Source: Yinghuangia soli
Lineage (GTDB): Bacteria > Actinomycetota > Actinomycetes > Streptomycetales > Streptomycetaceae
Reading direction: 5' to 3'
NCBI RefSeq assembly: GCF_021502675.1
Contig: NZ_JAKFHA010000015.1
Location: 115,283 to 179,282, forward strand
DNA length: 64,000 nt
Shown here in pieces: positions 39,856-49,572 of this stretch; the first letter of the stretch is position 1, and the number at the start of each line of letters is the position of its first letter. A model generated the notes under the pieces. The model was given only the letters and a program-made list of their open reading frames with translations. It ran no database searches and was not told the origin of the DNA. The position numbers and the translations under genes are program-made.

Positions 39856-42132
39856 ATGGGTACGGCACGGGTCGAGGAAACCGGCAGCGGCGCGGCGGCT
39901 GATGCCACCGGCGGCACTACGGTGCACCACCGCACCTGCCATCTCTGCGAGGCCATGTGCGGGCTCGAAATACAGGTGCGCGAAGGCCGCGTGCACAAGA
40001 TCAAGCCGAACCGCGACGACGTCTGGAGCAAGGGGCACATATGTCCCAAGGGCACGACGCTCGGCGCGCTGCAGGAGGACCCCGACCGGCTCCGCACCCC
40101 GATGATCCGCACCGGTGACACGTGGCGGGAGGCGACCTGGGACGAGGCGTTCGCCGAGTGCGAGCGCGTCATGCGCCCCGTTCTGGAGGAGCACGGGCCC
40201 GAGGCGCTCACCGCGTTCTTCGGGAACCCGCTCGCGCACAACGTCGCGCTCGCCCGCTACGTCGGCATCCTCGTCGCGATGGCCAAGATCCACCACATCT
40301 ACTCGTCCGGCACCGTCGACCAGTGGCCCAAGAACGTCTCGTCGCTCCTCATGTACGGCGGCATGTGGACCATCCCGGTCCCCGATCTGCGCCGCACCGA
40401 GGACCTGTTCGTGGTCATGGGCGCCAACCCGCAGGCGTCCCAGGGCTCGCTGCTCGCCTGCCCGGACATCATGGGCGAGATCAAGCGCATCCGGCGCGGC
40501 GGCGGCAAGGTCGTCGTGATCGACCCGCGGCGCACCGGCACCGCGGACGCCGCCGACGAGTGGCTGCCGATCGTGCCCGGCACCGACGCCGCCCTGCTGA
40601 TGGCCGTCGTCCACGTGCTCTTCGCGGACGACCTGGTCGACCTCGGCCCGTCCGCCGCCCTCATCGCCGGCACCGACACGCTCCGCGAGCTGGCCGCCGA
40701 CTGGACGCCCGAGTCGGTCGCCGGCGCCTGCCGCATCCCGGCCGCGCGCATCCGCGAGCTCGCGCACCAGATCGCCGCCGCGCGCTCGGCCGTCGTGTAC
40801 GGCCGGATCGGGCTCTGCAACCAGGAGTTCGGCACCCTCGCCAGCTGGCTCGTGGACGTCGTCAACATCCTGACCGGGCACTTCGACACCCCCGGCGGCC
40901 TGATGTTCCCCAAGCCGGTGAACTGGTCGGTGGCCACCCTGACCCAGCACAGCAAGGCCGCCGACGGCGCGCCGTTCGGACGCTGGCACTCGCGCGTACG
41001 CCAGGCCCCCGAGGTCCTCGGCCAGGTCCCCGCATCCTGCCTCGCCGAGGAGATCGACACCGAGGGCGAGGGCCGGATCCGCGCCCTGGTCACCATCGCC
41101 GGCAACCCCGCGGTCAGCGCCCCCGGCGCGGCCCGGCTGCGCGACGCGCTGCCCAAGCTCGACGCGATGGTCAGCATCGACAACTGGATCAACGAGACCA
41201 CCCGGCACGCCAACGTCATCCTGCCCGGCGCCGGCCCGCTGGAGACCCCGCACTTCGACGACCTCATGTGGAACTTCGCGGTCGGCAGCGCCGGCAAGTG
41301 GTCCGAGCCCGTCCTGCCGCCCGCCGACCCCGACCGCCCCGCCGAGTGGCAGATCGTGCTGCGGCTGGCCGGCATCCTCGCCGGGCAGAAGTGGGACGAG
41401 GTCGACGTCGCCGCCCTCGACGACATGTGGTTCGGCGCCCTCGTCGGCCTGTGCGGCCTCGACCCCGCCGAAGTCCTGCCGCAGTACGAGAGCGGCGGCC
41501 CCGAGCGCATCATCGACCTGTCGATCCGCACCGGCCCGTGGGGCGACCGCTACGGGCGCGTCGAGGGCGGCATGACGCTGAGCGACTTCAAGGCCGCCCC
41601 CAACGGCATCGACCTGGGCCCGATGGAGCCGCGCGTCGCCGAAATCCTGCACACCGAATCGGGCTTCGTCGAACTCGCCCCCGCATACATCACCGCCGAC
41701 CTGCCCCGGCTCCGCGCCCACGTCGACCGCGCCGCGGACCCGTCCGGCCTGCTCCTGGTCAGCCGCCGCCACCTGCGCTCGAAGAACTCCTGGCTGCACA
41801 ACGTGCCCGCGCTGGTCGGCGGCACCAACAAGTGCACCCTGCTCGTCCACCCGGACGACGCCGCCCGCGCCGGCCTCACCGACGGCGAAGCGGCCGAAGT
41901 CGCCTCGCAGGAGGGCAGCATCCAGGTCGCCGTCCAGATCACCGACGAGATGATGCCCGGCGTCGTGTCCATGCCGCACGGCTGGGGCCACGACGAGCCC
42001 GGCACCCGCATGGCCACGGCCCGCGCCCACGCCGGCGTCAACTCGAACGTCCTGGCTCCGGGGACGTTCGTCGACCCGGTCTCGGGCAACGCGGCGGTCA
42101 ACGGCATCCCGGTGACGGTGACCCCGGTCTGA
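39856..42132 (+). CDS. Molybdopterin-dependent oxidoreductase, formate-dehydrogenase-like
   Basis: A 758-residue enzyme of the DMSO-reductase family. The N-terminal [4Fe-4S] site is Cys28-x2-Cys31-x3-Cys35-x27-Cys63 (CHLCEAMCG...ICPKG). Molybdopterin-binding regions include VVMGANPQASQ, KVVVIDPRRTGTADAADEWLPI (in part) and a C-terminal molydop-binding domain (LRSKNSWLHNVPAL...GVVSMPHGWGHDEPG). The protein is most like stand-alone actinobacterial FdhA-type oxidoreductases; SGTVDQWPKN occupies the region of the metal-ligand residue. No TAT signal, small subunit or FdhD gene is adjacent, so electron partners are unknown. The ribosome site is distant from the ATG. Confidence 0.88.
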   Translation: MGTARVEETGSGAAADATGGTTVHHRTCHLCEAMCGLEIQVREGRVHKIKPNRDDVWSKGHICPKGTTLGALQEDPDRLRTPMIRTGDTWREATWDEAFAECERVMRPVLEEHGPEALTAFFGNPLAHNVALARYVGILVAMAKIHHIYSSGTVDQWPKNVSSLLMYGGMWTIPVPDLRRTEDLFVVMGANPQASQGSLLACPDIMGEIKRIRRGGGKVVVIDPRRTGTADAADEWLPIVPGTDAALLMAVVHVLFADDLVDLGPSAALIAGTDTLRELAADWTPESVAGACRIPAARIRELAHQIAAARSAVVYGRIGLCNQEFGTLASWLVDVVNILTGHFDTPGGLMFPKPVNWSVATLTQHSKAADGAPFGRWHSRVRQAPEVLGQVPASCLAEEIDTEGEGRIRALVTIAGNPAVSAPGAARLRDALPKLDAMVSIDNWINETTRHANVILPGAGPLETPHFDDLMWNFAVGSAGKWSEPVLPPADPDRPAEWQIVLRLAGILAGQKWDEVDVAALDDMWFGALVGLCGLDPAEVLPQYESGGPERIIDLSIRTGPWGDRYGRVEGGMTLSDFKAAPNGIDLGPMEPRVAEILHTESGFVELAPAYITADLPRLRAHVDRAADPSGLLLVSRRHLRSKNSWLHNVPALVGGTNKCTLLVHPDDAARAGLTDGEAAEVASQEGSIQVAVQITDEMMPGVVSMPHGWGHDEPGTRMATARAHAGVNSNVLAPGTFVDPVSGNAAVNGIPVTVTPV

Positions 42133-42266
42133 CCGGCTGATTGCTTGTGCCGGGCCGCCGGGCCCGGTTGCCGATAGGCGGTCGCACGGGACAGCATCCC
42201 GTGCGGCTGCCGCCCCGCGAGCTATTCCATTCGCCGCGTTCCGGGCGGTCGGGGGAGACTGCTCCC

Positions 42267-43091
42267 ATGCACTCCGACCAGCCCGCCGCCACCCCTGCCA
42301 ACCGCTCGCTCTGGGACGAGCGTGCCCGCGTGCACGGAAGTACTCCCGACGACCGTTTCTACGACGTCGACTCCTTCCTGGCCGGCCGCGAGCCGCTGTT
42401 CGCGACCGAAGTGGAGCTCGCCGGGGACGTGGCCGGCCGCGACCTGCTCCACCTGCAGTGCCACTTCGGCATGGACACCCTGAGCTGGGCCCGCCGCGGC
42501 GCCCGCGTCACCGGTGTGGACTTCTCCCCGGTCGCCGTGGCCCGTGCCCGCGACCTCGCCGAACGTGCAGGCCTCGAAGCCGAGTTCATCGAAGCCGACA
42601 CCCAGGCCCTGCCCGCCTCTCTGGCCGGCCGCTTCGACCTGGTGGTGGCCACGTACGGAGTGCTGTGCTGGATCGGCGACCTCGACGGCTGGATGCGCGG
42701 CGCGGCGATGGCCCTGCGCCCCGGCGGCATGCTCGTCCTGGTCGACCTGCACCCCGCGTACCAGACCCTGGCGAGCTTCGAACCGCTCGTCGCGGACTGG
42801 CCGTACGGCGGCGGCGAACCGCAGCGCGCCACCGAGTCGGGCAGCTATGCCGACCCGGCGCTGAAGACGGCCGACCACGACGTGGTCGAATACCCGTACT
42901 CCCTCGGCGAGATCGTCACCGCCGCGGCCGGCGCGGGTCTGCGGATCGACCGGCTGACCGAGCATGTCTCCGCGGAGTTCGACCCGCGCGGACTGCTGCC
43001 GCAGAGCCCCGACGGCGCCTACCGCCTCCCGTACGGCGACACGCACTTGCCGCTGCTGTACTCCCTGCGGGCGGTGGCACCCACGTCGTGA
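42267..43091 (+). CDS. Class I SAM-dependent methyltransferase
   Basis: A 274-residue Rossmann-fold methyltransferase. Motif I is DLLHLQCHFGMDTLSWARRG (about 60-79), unusual in having QCHFG in place of GxGxG but typical of a common actinobacterial subgroup. Motif II (VTGVDFSPVAVARAR) and motif III/IV (FDLVVATYGVLCWIGDL) follow. Substrate unknown. It meets a second methyltransferase gene tail to tail with 6 bp between stops. Confidence 0.87.
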   Translation: MHSDQPAATPANRSLWDERARVHGSTPDDRFYDVDSFLAGREPLFATEVELAGDVAGRDLLHLQCHFGMDTLSWARRGARVTGVDFSPVAVARARDLAERAGLEAEFIEADTQALPASLAGRFDLVVATYGVLCWIGDLDGWMRGAAMALRPGGMLVLVDLHPAYQTLASFEPLVADWPYGGGEPQRATESGSYADPALKTADHDVVEYPYSLGEIVTAAAGAGLRIDRLTEHVSAEFDPRGLLPQSPDGAYRLPYGDTHLPLLYSLRAVAPTS

Positions 43092-43097
43092 GGCGGG

Positions 43098-43886
43098 CTA
43101 CAGCCGGCGGGTACGCAGGACGCCGGTCGCCATGGGAAGCGTGAACTCCCCGTCGGCGGTCTCCTCCCGGGCCGCGAGGTAGGCACGGATGCGTGCCAGT
43201 GCCGAGCGGCGTTCCGCGTCCGGCATCACGAGCATGCCCGCGCGGGTGGCCAGCGCCGCGACCAGCGAGTCCGCGGTGCGCTGCTGCCTGTGCGCGAACT
43301 CGTTTTGCTCCGCTGCCCCGAACCGCGCGGCGCCGGTCCGCGGCAGGTAGAGGTCCGCGGTCGCGGCACGCCAGGCGCCGACGGTGTCCCGCGGGCCGAC
43401 GGCAGCGCTCCCGGCGACGCGGGCGAGACCGGTGATCCACGTGACCCGGTCGTCCAGGACGTTCCACAACCCGGAGAGAATGCCGCCGGGCACCAGGACC
43501 CGGGCGATCTCGGGCCCCGCAGCGGCCATGTCGAACCAGTGCATCGCGTTGCCCGCGACCACGGCGTCGACGGACCCGTCGGGCAGCGGGATGTTCTCCG
43601 CGTTGCCGGCGAGCGCGCGGACGTCCGGCAGCTCCCGGCTCAGTTCGGCGCGCATCGCCGGATCCGGCTCGACGGCGACGACATCCACGCCGGAGGCCGC
43701 AAGTACGGCGGTCAGCTTGCCTGTTCCGGCGCCGAGGTCCAGCACCCGCAGGACGGGTCCGGACCTCGGTGCCGGGTCGAGCGCCCAACGCACGGCATCG
43801 GGTGCGTAGTCCGGCCGGTGCTCGGCGTACGCAGCCGCCGCCGAGCCGAACGATGAGCTCAGAGAAGAGACTTCATGCTGTTCCAT
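43098..43886 (-). CDS. Class I SAM-dependent methyltransferase
   Basis: A 262-residue protein with canonical motif I VLRVLDLGAGTGKLTAVLA (about 45-63), motif II VVAVEPDPAMRAEL and motif IV DAVVAGNAMHWFD. It resembles the UbiE/trans-aconitate-like methyltransferases common in actinobacteria. Substrate unknown. ATG start. Not homologous in detail to the convergent neighbour at 42267. Confidence 0.87.
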   Translation of the reverse strand: MEQHEVSSLSSSFGSAAAAYAEHRPDYAPDAVRWALDPAPRSGPVLRVLDLGAGTGKLTAVLAASGVDVVAVEPDPAMRAELSRELPDVRALAGNAENIPLPDGSVDAVVAGNAMHWFDMAAAGPEIARVLVPGGILSGLWNVLDDRVTWITGLARVAGSAAVGPRDTVGAWRAATADLYLPRTGAARFGAAEQNEFAHRQQRTADSLVAALATRAGMLVMPDAERRSALARIRAYLAAREETADGEFTLPMATGVLRTRRL

Positions 43887-43933
43887 GCGCCCACGCTATG
43901 TGGCTGCCACACCCTCCCGCGTCGGTAGCGCGG

Positions 43934-44659
43934 TCAGTCGCGCAGCTTGAGCGCGACGATGTGGTCGGTCGGGACGAACATCAGGTCGCGCCCGACCGTT
44001 GCGGCGGCGGGGTCGGCGGCATCCAGGGGAGAGCCGTCGAAGCGGGCGATCTCGACGGTCAGTACGTAGTGGCCGTTCGCGACGGCGGTGGCACGGTTGC
44101 CCGGGTCGGGCCGGTAGACCGCGCCGGACGCAGGCGGCGGGACGAGGAACCGCGCGCGGACGCCGCCGGCCTTCTCCGCGTTGCCCGACTTGATGAGCCC
44201 GGCGATTCGCTGCGCGTCGGTCTCGTTGCCGAACGACACGACCGCGACCGAGACGACGTACTTCTTGGCCGCGTCGACCGACACGGCCCGCAGGACGCCC
44301 TCGCACGTCACCTCGTCCAGCAGCACGGCAAGCCCGGGCTCCGCGCCCTCCGCGCATTCGGCGTCGTCTTTGGCGAGCTGCAGGTACTGGCCGTCCTGGA
44401 TGCTGCGCGCCCCGTCGTCCCCGAAGAACTCCTGCGCGGTGAAGCCCGACTTGCCGGCTTCATCGTCATCGGTGCTTCTGACCCAGAAGAAGGTCCCTAT
44501 CGCGACGAGAACCAGGACCAGGGCCCCGATCACCCCGTTGGCCATCGCCCCGGCCCCGGACCCACCGCGCCGCGGGCCGCCGGCCGCACCCCCGCCGCCG
44601 CCCGTCGGCACCTTCTCCACCTGGTCGCCGTCCCCCGGCGCCGTCCATTGCTCACTCAT
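43934..44659 (-). CDS. Single-pass membrane-anchored protein of unknown function
   Basis: A 241-residue protein. A Gly/Arg-rich cytoplasmic N-terminus (about 1-38) precedes one membrane helix (ANGVIGALVLVLVAIGTFFW, about 39-58). The exported domain of about 180 residues includes a Cys pair (DAECAEGAEPG and EVTCEGVL) and ends TDHIVALKLRD. No family recognised. The N-terminal layout resembles the serine/threonine-kinase-associated and secretion-associated anchored proteins of streptomycetes, which is a weak analogy. Start at ATG 44659. Confidence 0.65.
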   Translation of the reverse strand: MSEQWTAPGDGDQVEKVPTGGGGGAAGGPRRGGSGAGAMANGVIGALVLVLVAIGTFFWVRSTDDDEAGKSGFTAQEFFGDDGARSIQDGQYLQLAKDDAECAEGAEPGLAVLLDEVTCEGVLRAVSVDAAKKYVVSVAVVSFGNETDAQRIAGLIKSGNAEKAGGVRARFLVPPPASGAVYRPDPGNRATAVANGHYVLTVEIARFDGSPLDAADPAAATVGRDLMFVPTDHIVALKLRD

Positions 44660-44761
44660 AGGGAGGCACGGTAGCCGCAAGCGCCTTACGCCCGTTCGGT
44701 TACCCCTGCGCGGAGACTGGATCGGCGCCCCGGGCTTCGGCGTCGGTGGTCGGTCGGGCCC

Positions 44762-45139
<378 letters not shown>

Positions 45140-47311
45140 TCAGTCGTGCGCGAAGCGCACGTCGGGCAGGATCCGGCGCAGCCACGCCGGACACCACCAC
45201 GCCGCGTTGCCGGTCAGCCGCAGCAGGACCGGGAGCAGGACCAGCCGGATCAGCGCCGCGTCCAGCAGCACCGCGGTGCCCAGCACGATGCCCATCTCCT
45301 TGGGCGGCAGCGGCCCCGACAATGCGAAGGTGAAGAACACGGCGACCATCACCGCGGCCGCCGCGAAGACCACGCGGCCGGAGTCGGCCAGCGCCCCGGT
45401 CACCGCGCGCCGCGGGTCGCCGGTGCGCTCGTAGTGCTCCTTGGCGGAGGCGAGCAGGAAGACGGTGTAGTCCATCGCGATCGCGAAGATCATCGCGAAG
45501 AAGAACACCGGCGCCCAGCCGTCCAGGAACCCCTGCGGGGTGAACCCGAGCAGCGAAGCGCCATGCCCGTCCTGGAAGACCAGCTTCGCGACGCCGAACG
45601 CCGCCGCGGTGGACAGCAGGCTCGTCACGGTGCCCAGCAGCGCGGCCAGCGGTGCGCGCAGTGCGAAGACCAGCAGCAGGAAGCCGAGTCCGAGGACGAC
45701 GCCGATCACCAGCGGCGTCTTGGCATCCAATGCGGTCTGCAGGTCGAGGTTCTCCGCGGCCGCGCCGCCGACCAGGGCGTCCTCGGGCAGCCCGGCCCGC
45801 AGTCGGTCGAGCGTGTCGCCGAGGGCGGGGTCGGACGCCGCGTCGGCAGCGGTCTGGGCGGCCTGCTCGGTCGGCACGACGATCTGCAGCATGCCGGGCG
45901 TGCCCGGCCCGAAGGCCTCCTGCACCGTCGTGTACCCGACCCGCGCGGATGCGTCCTCGGGCACCACGGTGATCGACGGCATCGCGGTACGCAGCCCCGC
46001 CAGCGGCGCGGCCAGCGCCAGCAGGACGAGCAGGGCGGGCAGGCCGTAGCGAACCGGGTGCCGCCACAGCCGGTCGGCCCAGGCGGCGAAGCGCGGAGAG
46101 CCCGACGCACCTGCGTCAACCGTCGAACCGGCTTCCTTGCCGCGGGACTTGCTCCACGGCAGCGCCCCCGCGTCCACCTTGGAACCCAGTTTGGCGAGGA
46201 TCGCCGGCAGCAACGTGAGGGTCGCGGCCAGGACGAAGACGACCGCCAGCATGATGCCGAGCGCCATCGTGCGGAACGCAGGTGCCGGGACGAGCATCAC
46301 CGCGGACAGGCTGACCAGCACGGTCGCCCCGGACAGCGCGACGGCCTTGCCCGCGGTGTCCATGGTCTCGCGTACCGCCCGGACCGCGTCCCCGTGCCGC
46401 GCGAGCGCGGCGCGGAAGCGGACCACCAGGAAGAGCGCGTAGTCGATGCCCAGCGCGAGGGCGAACATCATCGCGAAGTTCATCGCCCAGATGGACACCG
46501 GCGTCACCTGGTCCAGCAGCACCAGCGCGCCCGCGGACGCGGCCAGGCCGGCCAGCGTCAGGAGCAGCGGCAGCCCCGCGGCGACCAGCGAGCCGAACGC
46601 CAGCACGAGGATGGCCATCGTCACCGGCCAGGACAGCATCTCCGACTTGATCATGGCGTCGTGGTTCGCGGTGTTGAAGTCGCTCCACATGACGGACGAG
46701 CCGGTCGCGGTCACCTCGATGCCGCCGCCGGACAGCGCGCCGAGCGGGCCCTTGAGGTCGTCCGCGGCGCGGACCATGTCGTCGGCGCCGGCACCCGCCC
46801 CGGCCAGCAGGATCGCCGTGCGGCCGTCGGGGCTGACCGTCGCGCCCGGCTGCGGCGGTACGACGCCCGTGATGCGGGCGTCCGCGGTCAGCAGCGCGGT
46901 CGCGCGGCCGATGACGTCCTGCACCGCGGGGTCGGACACCGGGCGGTCGGCATGCACGACGACCTGCAGCGCGGTGGACGCGTTGCCCCCGAAGTGCTCC
47001 CGGGCCAGGTCCCTGACCTGCACGGACTCGCTGCCCTCGGCATGCCAGCCGGCCCCGGCCAGGGCGCTCGTCACCTGCGGGGCGAACGCGCCCAGCCCGG
47101 CGACGACCGCCACCCACAGCACGACGACCAGTCGCAGGTGTGCCGCGGACCACAGTCCCAGGCGCCCGAACCAGCCGGGGCCGGACGGGCTGCCTCCGGA
47201 CGGGCCGGGCGCCGGGCCCGCCGTGGATCCGGCTGCCGCCTGCCGCGCCGCGGGTGTCTTGGCGAGGCCGACTCCGGTTTCGGTGTCGGGTATCTGTCCG
47301 CCGACGGTCAT
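45140..47311 (-). CDS. MMPL-family (RND superfamily) transporter
   Basis: A 723-residue membrane protein with two repeats, each one helix, a large extracytoplasmic domain and five to six helices: helix 1 near 60-78 and helices 190-360, then a second half from about 400. Signatures are ALGIDYALFLVVRFR (about 300-314) and AIAMDYTVFLLASAKEHYERTGDPRRAV, the Asp-Tyr pairs of proton-coupled MMPL proteins. The family exports lipids, peptides or drugs. The promoter holds a CstR-type operator, so export may respond to sulfane sulfur or metal stress. Start ATG follows GGAGGCAGTAC. Confidence 0.88.
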   Translation of the reverse strand: MTVGGQIPDTETGVGLAKTPAARQAAAGSTAGPAPGPSGGSPSGPGWFGRLGLWSAAHLRLVVVLWVAVVAGLGAFAPQVTSALAGAGWHAEGSESVQVRDLAREHFGGNASTALQVVVHADRPVSDPAVQDVIGRATALLTADARITGVVPPQPGATVSPDGRTAILLAGAGAGADDMVRAADDLKGPLGALSGGGIEVTATGSSVMWSDFNTANHDAMIKSEMLSWPVTMAILVLAFGSLVAAGLPLLLTLAGLAASAGALVLLDQVTPVSIWAMNFAMMFALALGIDYALFLVVRFRAALARHGDAVRAVRETMDTAGKAVALSGATVLVSLSAVMLVPAPAFRTMALGIMLAVVFVLAATLTLLPAILAKLGSKVDAGALPWSKSRGKEAGSTVDAGASGSPRFAAWADRLWRHPVRYGLPALLVLLALAAPLAGLRTAMPSITVVPEDASARVGYTTVQEAFGPGTPGMLQIVVPTEQAAQTAADAASDPALGDTLDRLRAGLPEDALVGGAAAENLDLQTALDAKTPLVIGVVLGLGFLLLVFALRAPLAALLGTVTSLLSTAAAFGVAKLVFQDGHGASLLGFTPQGFLDGWAPVFFFAMIFAIAMDYTVFLLASAKEHYERTGDPRRAVTGALADSGRVVFAAAAVMVAVFFTFALSGPLPPKEMGIVLGTAVLLDAALIRLVLLPVLLRLTGNAAWWCPAWLRRILPDVRFAHD

Positions 47312-47329
47312 GTACTGCCTCCAGAAATA

Positions 47330-47380
47330 TACCCCCGGGGGTAATGTGTACTCGACGGTAGCGCATACCCCCACCCGTAT
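47330..47380. promoter_or_regulatory. Two CsoR/CstR-type sites between MMPL and DUF302 genes
   Basis: TACCCCCGGGGGTA (47330-47343) is a perfect 14-bp palindrome 18 bp upstream of the MMPL ATG. ATACCCCCACCCGTAT (47365-47380) is a degenerate second copy nearer the divergent DUF302 gene. Both resemble the site at 45069. Confidence 0.7.
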
Positions 47381-47475
47381 ACGAATGCGTGGCGCGGAGG
47401 CGGCTGGGCGCGACCGGAGCACGGCAGCAAAGCCGAGCCGACGACAGAACGGCAGAACGACAGATGGAGAACGCC

Positions 47476-47883
47476 ATGAGCTACGACCGCACCGTCCGCG
47501 TGCACACCGACTTCGCCGCCACCGTGGCGACGGTCCGCGAAGCGCTCGCCGCGCAGGGCTTCGGCGTGCTCACCGAGATCGACGTCACCGCAACGCTGCG
47601 GGCCAAGCTCGGCGAGGAGATGGAGGACTACCTGATCCTCGGCGCCTGCAACCCGCCGCTCGCGCACCGCGCCCTCGGTGTCGACCGGTCGATCGGCCTG
47701 CTGCTGCCTTGCAACGTCGTGGTCCGCCGCGACGGCGACGGCACGCTCGTGCAGGCCATCGACCCGGCCACGATGGTGACCTTCACCGGCCTCGACGCCC
47801 TGCGCCCGGTCGCCGACGAAGCCGCCACCCGCCTGGACGCCGCACTGGCGGCAGTGGTCGAGGCGGCCGGCGACGCGCAGTAG
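47476..47883 (+). CDS. DUF302 family protein
   Basis: A 135-residue cytoplasmic protein with the DUF302 motifs VHTDFAATVATVREALAAQGFGVL, in parts over about 7-30, and then LGACNPPLAHRAL (about 57-69) with one Cys. DUF302 proteins are frequent neighbours of sulfur-metabolism or metal-response genes; the function is not established. It shares an operator-bearing promoter region with the MMPL transporter. The ATG at 47476 with GGAG at the right distance was preferred to ATG 47464. Confidence 0.85.
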   Translation: MSYDRTVRVHTDFAATVATVREALAAQGFGVLTEIDVTATLRAKLGEEMEDYLILGACNPPLAHRALGVDRSIGLLLPCNVVVRRDGDGTLVQAIDPATMVTFTGLDALRPVADEAATRLDAALAAVVEAAGDAQ

Positions 47884-47935
47884 CCGCGCGCCCCGGCGCA
47901 CGCGGCCGAGCGGCCCAGGAGCACCGCGGGCAAGC

Positions 47936-47976
47936 CGAAGGGCCGACGGGTGGCAATCCACACCGTCGGCCCTTCG
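47936..47976. terminator. 14-bp perfect hairpin, bidirectional
   Basis: CGAAGGGCCGACGG and CCGTCGGCCCTTCG enclose a 13-nt loop between the DUF302 gene and the convergent hydrolase gene. Confidence 0.8.
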
Positions 47977-48041
47977 CGTCGAAAGTCCGTGGCCGGGCGC
48001 TGCGCTGGGGGGCGTCATCCTGAGCGCAGCGGCGCGGGCGC

Positions 48042-48947
48042 CTATGCGCCGGGCGGCGCGTCCAGTTCGTGCAGGAAGTCCAGGAGAGCGCGGTTGTAGG
48101 CCGCGGGCTGCTCCATGTTCGGGTAGTGCGCCGCGCCCGGGATGTCCACGGTCCGGCTGTCGGCGACGCTGCCGAGCAACTGCCGTACGGTCGCGATCAG
48201 GTCGGGGGAGTCCAGCGTGCCGTCCAGACCCAGGACCGGCACGGCGATACGGGCTGCGCGGGCGACGGTGTCGGTCACCAGGACGGTGTGGTCCGTCTCG
48301 CCCGGGGTGTGCTTCGCGAGCGTACGCGCGGCCATCGCGGCGAGCCGCTGCACGATCGCCGGGTCGACCTCGTCCAACAGCCGGTGCGGACCGGACGCCC
48401 ACAGAAGGAAGTTCGACATCCAGCCCTCGATGTCGCCCGCCATCAGTGCGGCCATCTGCGCGGCCTGGACGCGATTGCTCCACGGGTCGGAATAGTCCGG
48501 CTCCTGCGCGCCGCGCCCGCTGAGGGCCAACCCGCGGACGACGTCCGGGTGTTCGATCGCCGTGTCGATCGCGATCATGGCGCCCATCGACACGCCGGCC
48601 AGGACTGCGGGCCCGGCGTCCAGGTGGCGGACGAGTGCGGCCAGGTCGTCGGCCTGCCGGAACGGCTGCGACGCGTTGGCGGAGCCGCCGTGCCCGCGGG
48701 CGTCCGGGGCGATGACGCGGTACTCGCGTGCCAGCTCGGCTATTTGCGCGTCCCACATGGTGTGGTCCAGGAAACCGGCGTGCAGCAGGACGACCAGAGG
48801 GCCCTGGCCTGCGTCGCGGTAGACGAGCGGGCCGTCGGCGCTCGCGAAGGCGAAGAGGTCGGACGTGCCGGGGATCGGTGCGGACGTGCCGGCGGGCAAG
48901 CCGGTCGGCGCAGTGGGCGGGTTCGTGGTGTCCAAGACGTGGCTCAT
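48042..48947 (-). CDS. Alpha/beta hydrolase
   Basis: A 301-residue alpha/beta hydrolase of the 3-oxoadipate-enol-lactonase/haloperoxidase-like type. LVVLLHAGFLDHTMWDAQI (about 52-70) is the oxyanion region and VIAPDARGHGGS a typical strand-4 motif. GVSMGAM gives nucleophile Ser at about 119, and GAAHYPNMEQP the catalytic His near 279. About 30 Pro/Thr-rich residues precede the domain. A perfect palindrome covers the start codon, and the divergent MarR gene probably controls it. Confidence 0.88.
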   Translation of the reverse strand: MSHVLDTTNPPTAPTGLPAGTSAPIPGTSDLFAFASADGPLVYRDAGQGPLVVLLHAGFLDHTMWDAQIAELAREYRVIAPDARGHGGSANASQPFRQADDLAALVRHLDAGPAVLAGVSMGAMIAIDTAIEHPDVVRGLALSGRGAQEPDYSDPWSNRVQAAQMAALMAGDIEGWMSNFLLWASGPHRLLDEVDPAIVQRLAAMAARTLAKHTPGETDHTVLVTDTVARAARIAVPVLGLDGTLDSPDLIATVRQLLGSVADSRTVDIPGAAHYPNMEQPAAYNRALLDFLHELDAPPGA

Positions 48948-48995
48948 GACACCCAAGGTGTCATCTCCTCGGCAAGATGGCAACCTAGGTGTCAT
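48946..48995. promoter_or_regulatory. MarR-type operators in the hydrolase/MarR intergenic region
   Basis: ATGACACC-CAA-GGTGTCAT is a 19-bp perfect palindrome (48946-48964) overlapping the hydrolase start codon. A second, half-conserved copy ending AGGTGTCAT lies at about 48978-48995, close to the MarR start. Confidence 0.7.
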
Positions 48996-49004
48996 TATGC
49001 TGTG

Positions 49005-49529
49005 GTGACCTCCCACGACCGACCGCGCCGAGCACCCAGGGCGCAACCGCCGAAGCCGCCGAACGAGCCGCTCGCCCCCGACGACCTCGCCCCCCGCCTC
49101 ATGGAGGTGTTCGACCTGGTCGGCCCTCTGTACCGGCGCGTCCAACGCAAGGTCGAGCAGGACGCGCCGCGCCAAGGACTGTCCGTCGGCGTCCGAGCCG
49201 TCCTCGACCTGCTCCGCGAGCACGGCCCGATGACCGTTCCGCAGATGGGCCGCGCCCAGTCCCTCAGCCGCCAGTTCGTGCAGCGCATGGTCAACGACGC
49301 GGCCGCCGACGGGCTGGTCGAGGGCATCCCGAACCCGGCCCACCAGCGCTCGCTGCTCATCCGGCTCACCGACCCCGGCCTGGCCGCCATCGGCGCGGTC
49401 ACCGCACGCGAGCACGCACTCCTGCGCCAGGTCGGCGGCGACCTCACCGATGCCGAGGTCACGGCCTGCGTCAAGGTCCTGAGCCGCATGCTCGATCTCT
49501 TCGACGACGTCGAGGTCGACGCGAACTGA
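49005..49529 (+). CDS. MarR-family transcriptional regulator
   Basis: A 174-residue winged-helix regulator. A proline-rich tail of about 25 residues precedes helices LAPRLMEVFDLVGPLYRRVQRKVEQDAPRQGLSVGVRAVL (in parts). The recognition region is TVPQMGRAQSLSRQFVQRMVNDAAADGLV and the wing NPAHQRSLLIRLTDPG. It is divergent from the hydrolase, with MarR-like palindromes between. Starts with GTG 49005; GTG 49002 is equally possible. Confidence 0.87.
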   Translation: MTSHDRPRRAPRAQPPKPPNEPLAPDDLAPRLMEVFDLVGPLYRRVQRKVEQDAPRQGLSVGVRAVLDLLREHGPMTVPQMGRAQSLSRQFVQRMVNDAAADGLVEGIPNPAHQRSLLIRLTDPGLAAIGAVTAREHALLRQVGGDLTDAEVTACVKVLSRMLDLFDDVEVDAN

Positions 49530-49572
49530 CTACTCGTCACCGCATCCGGGGAGCCGCCCCGGCCGCCGCACC

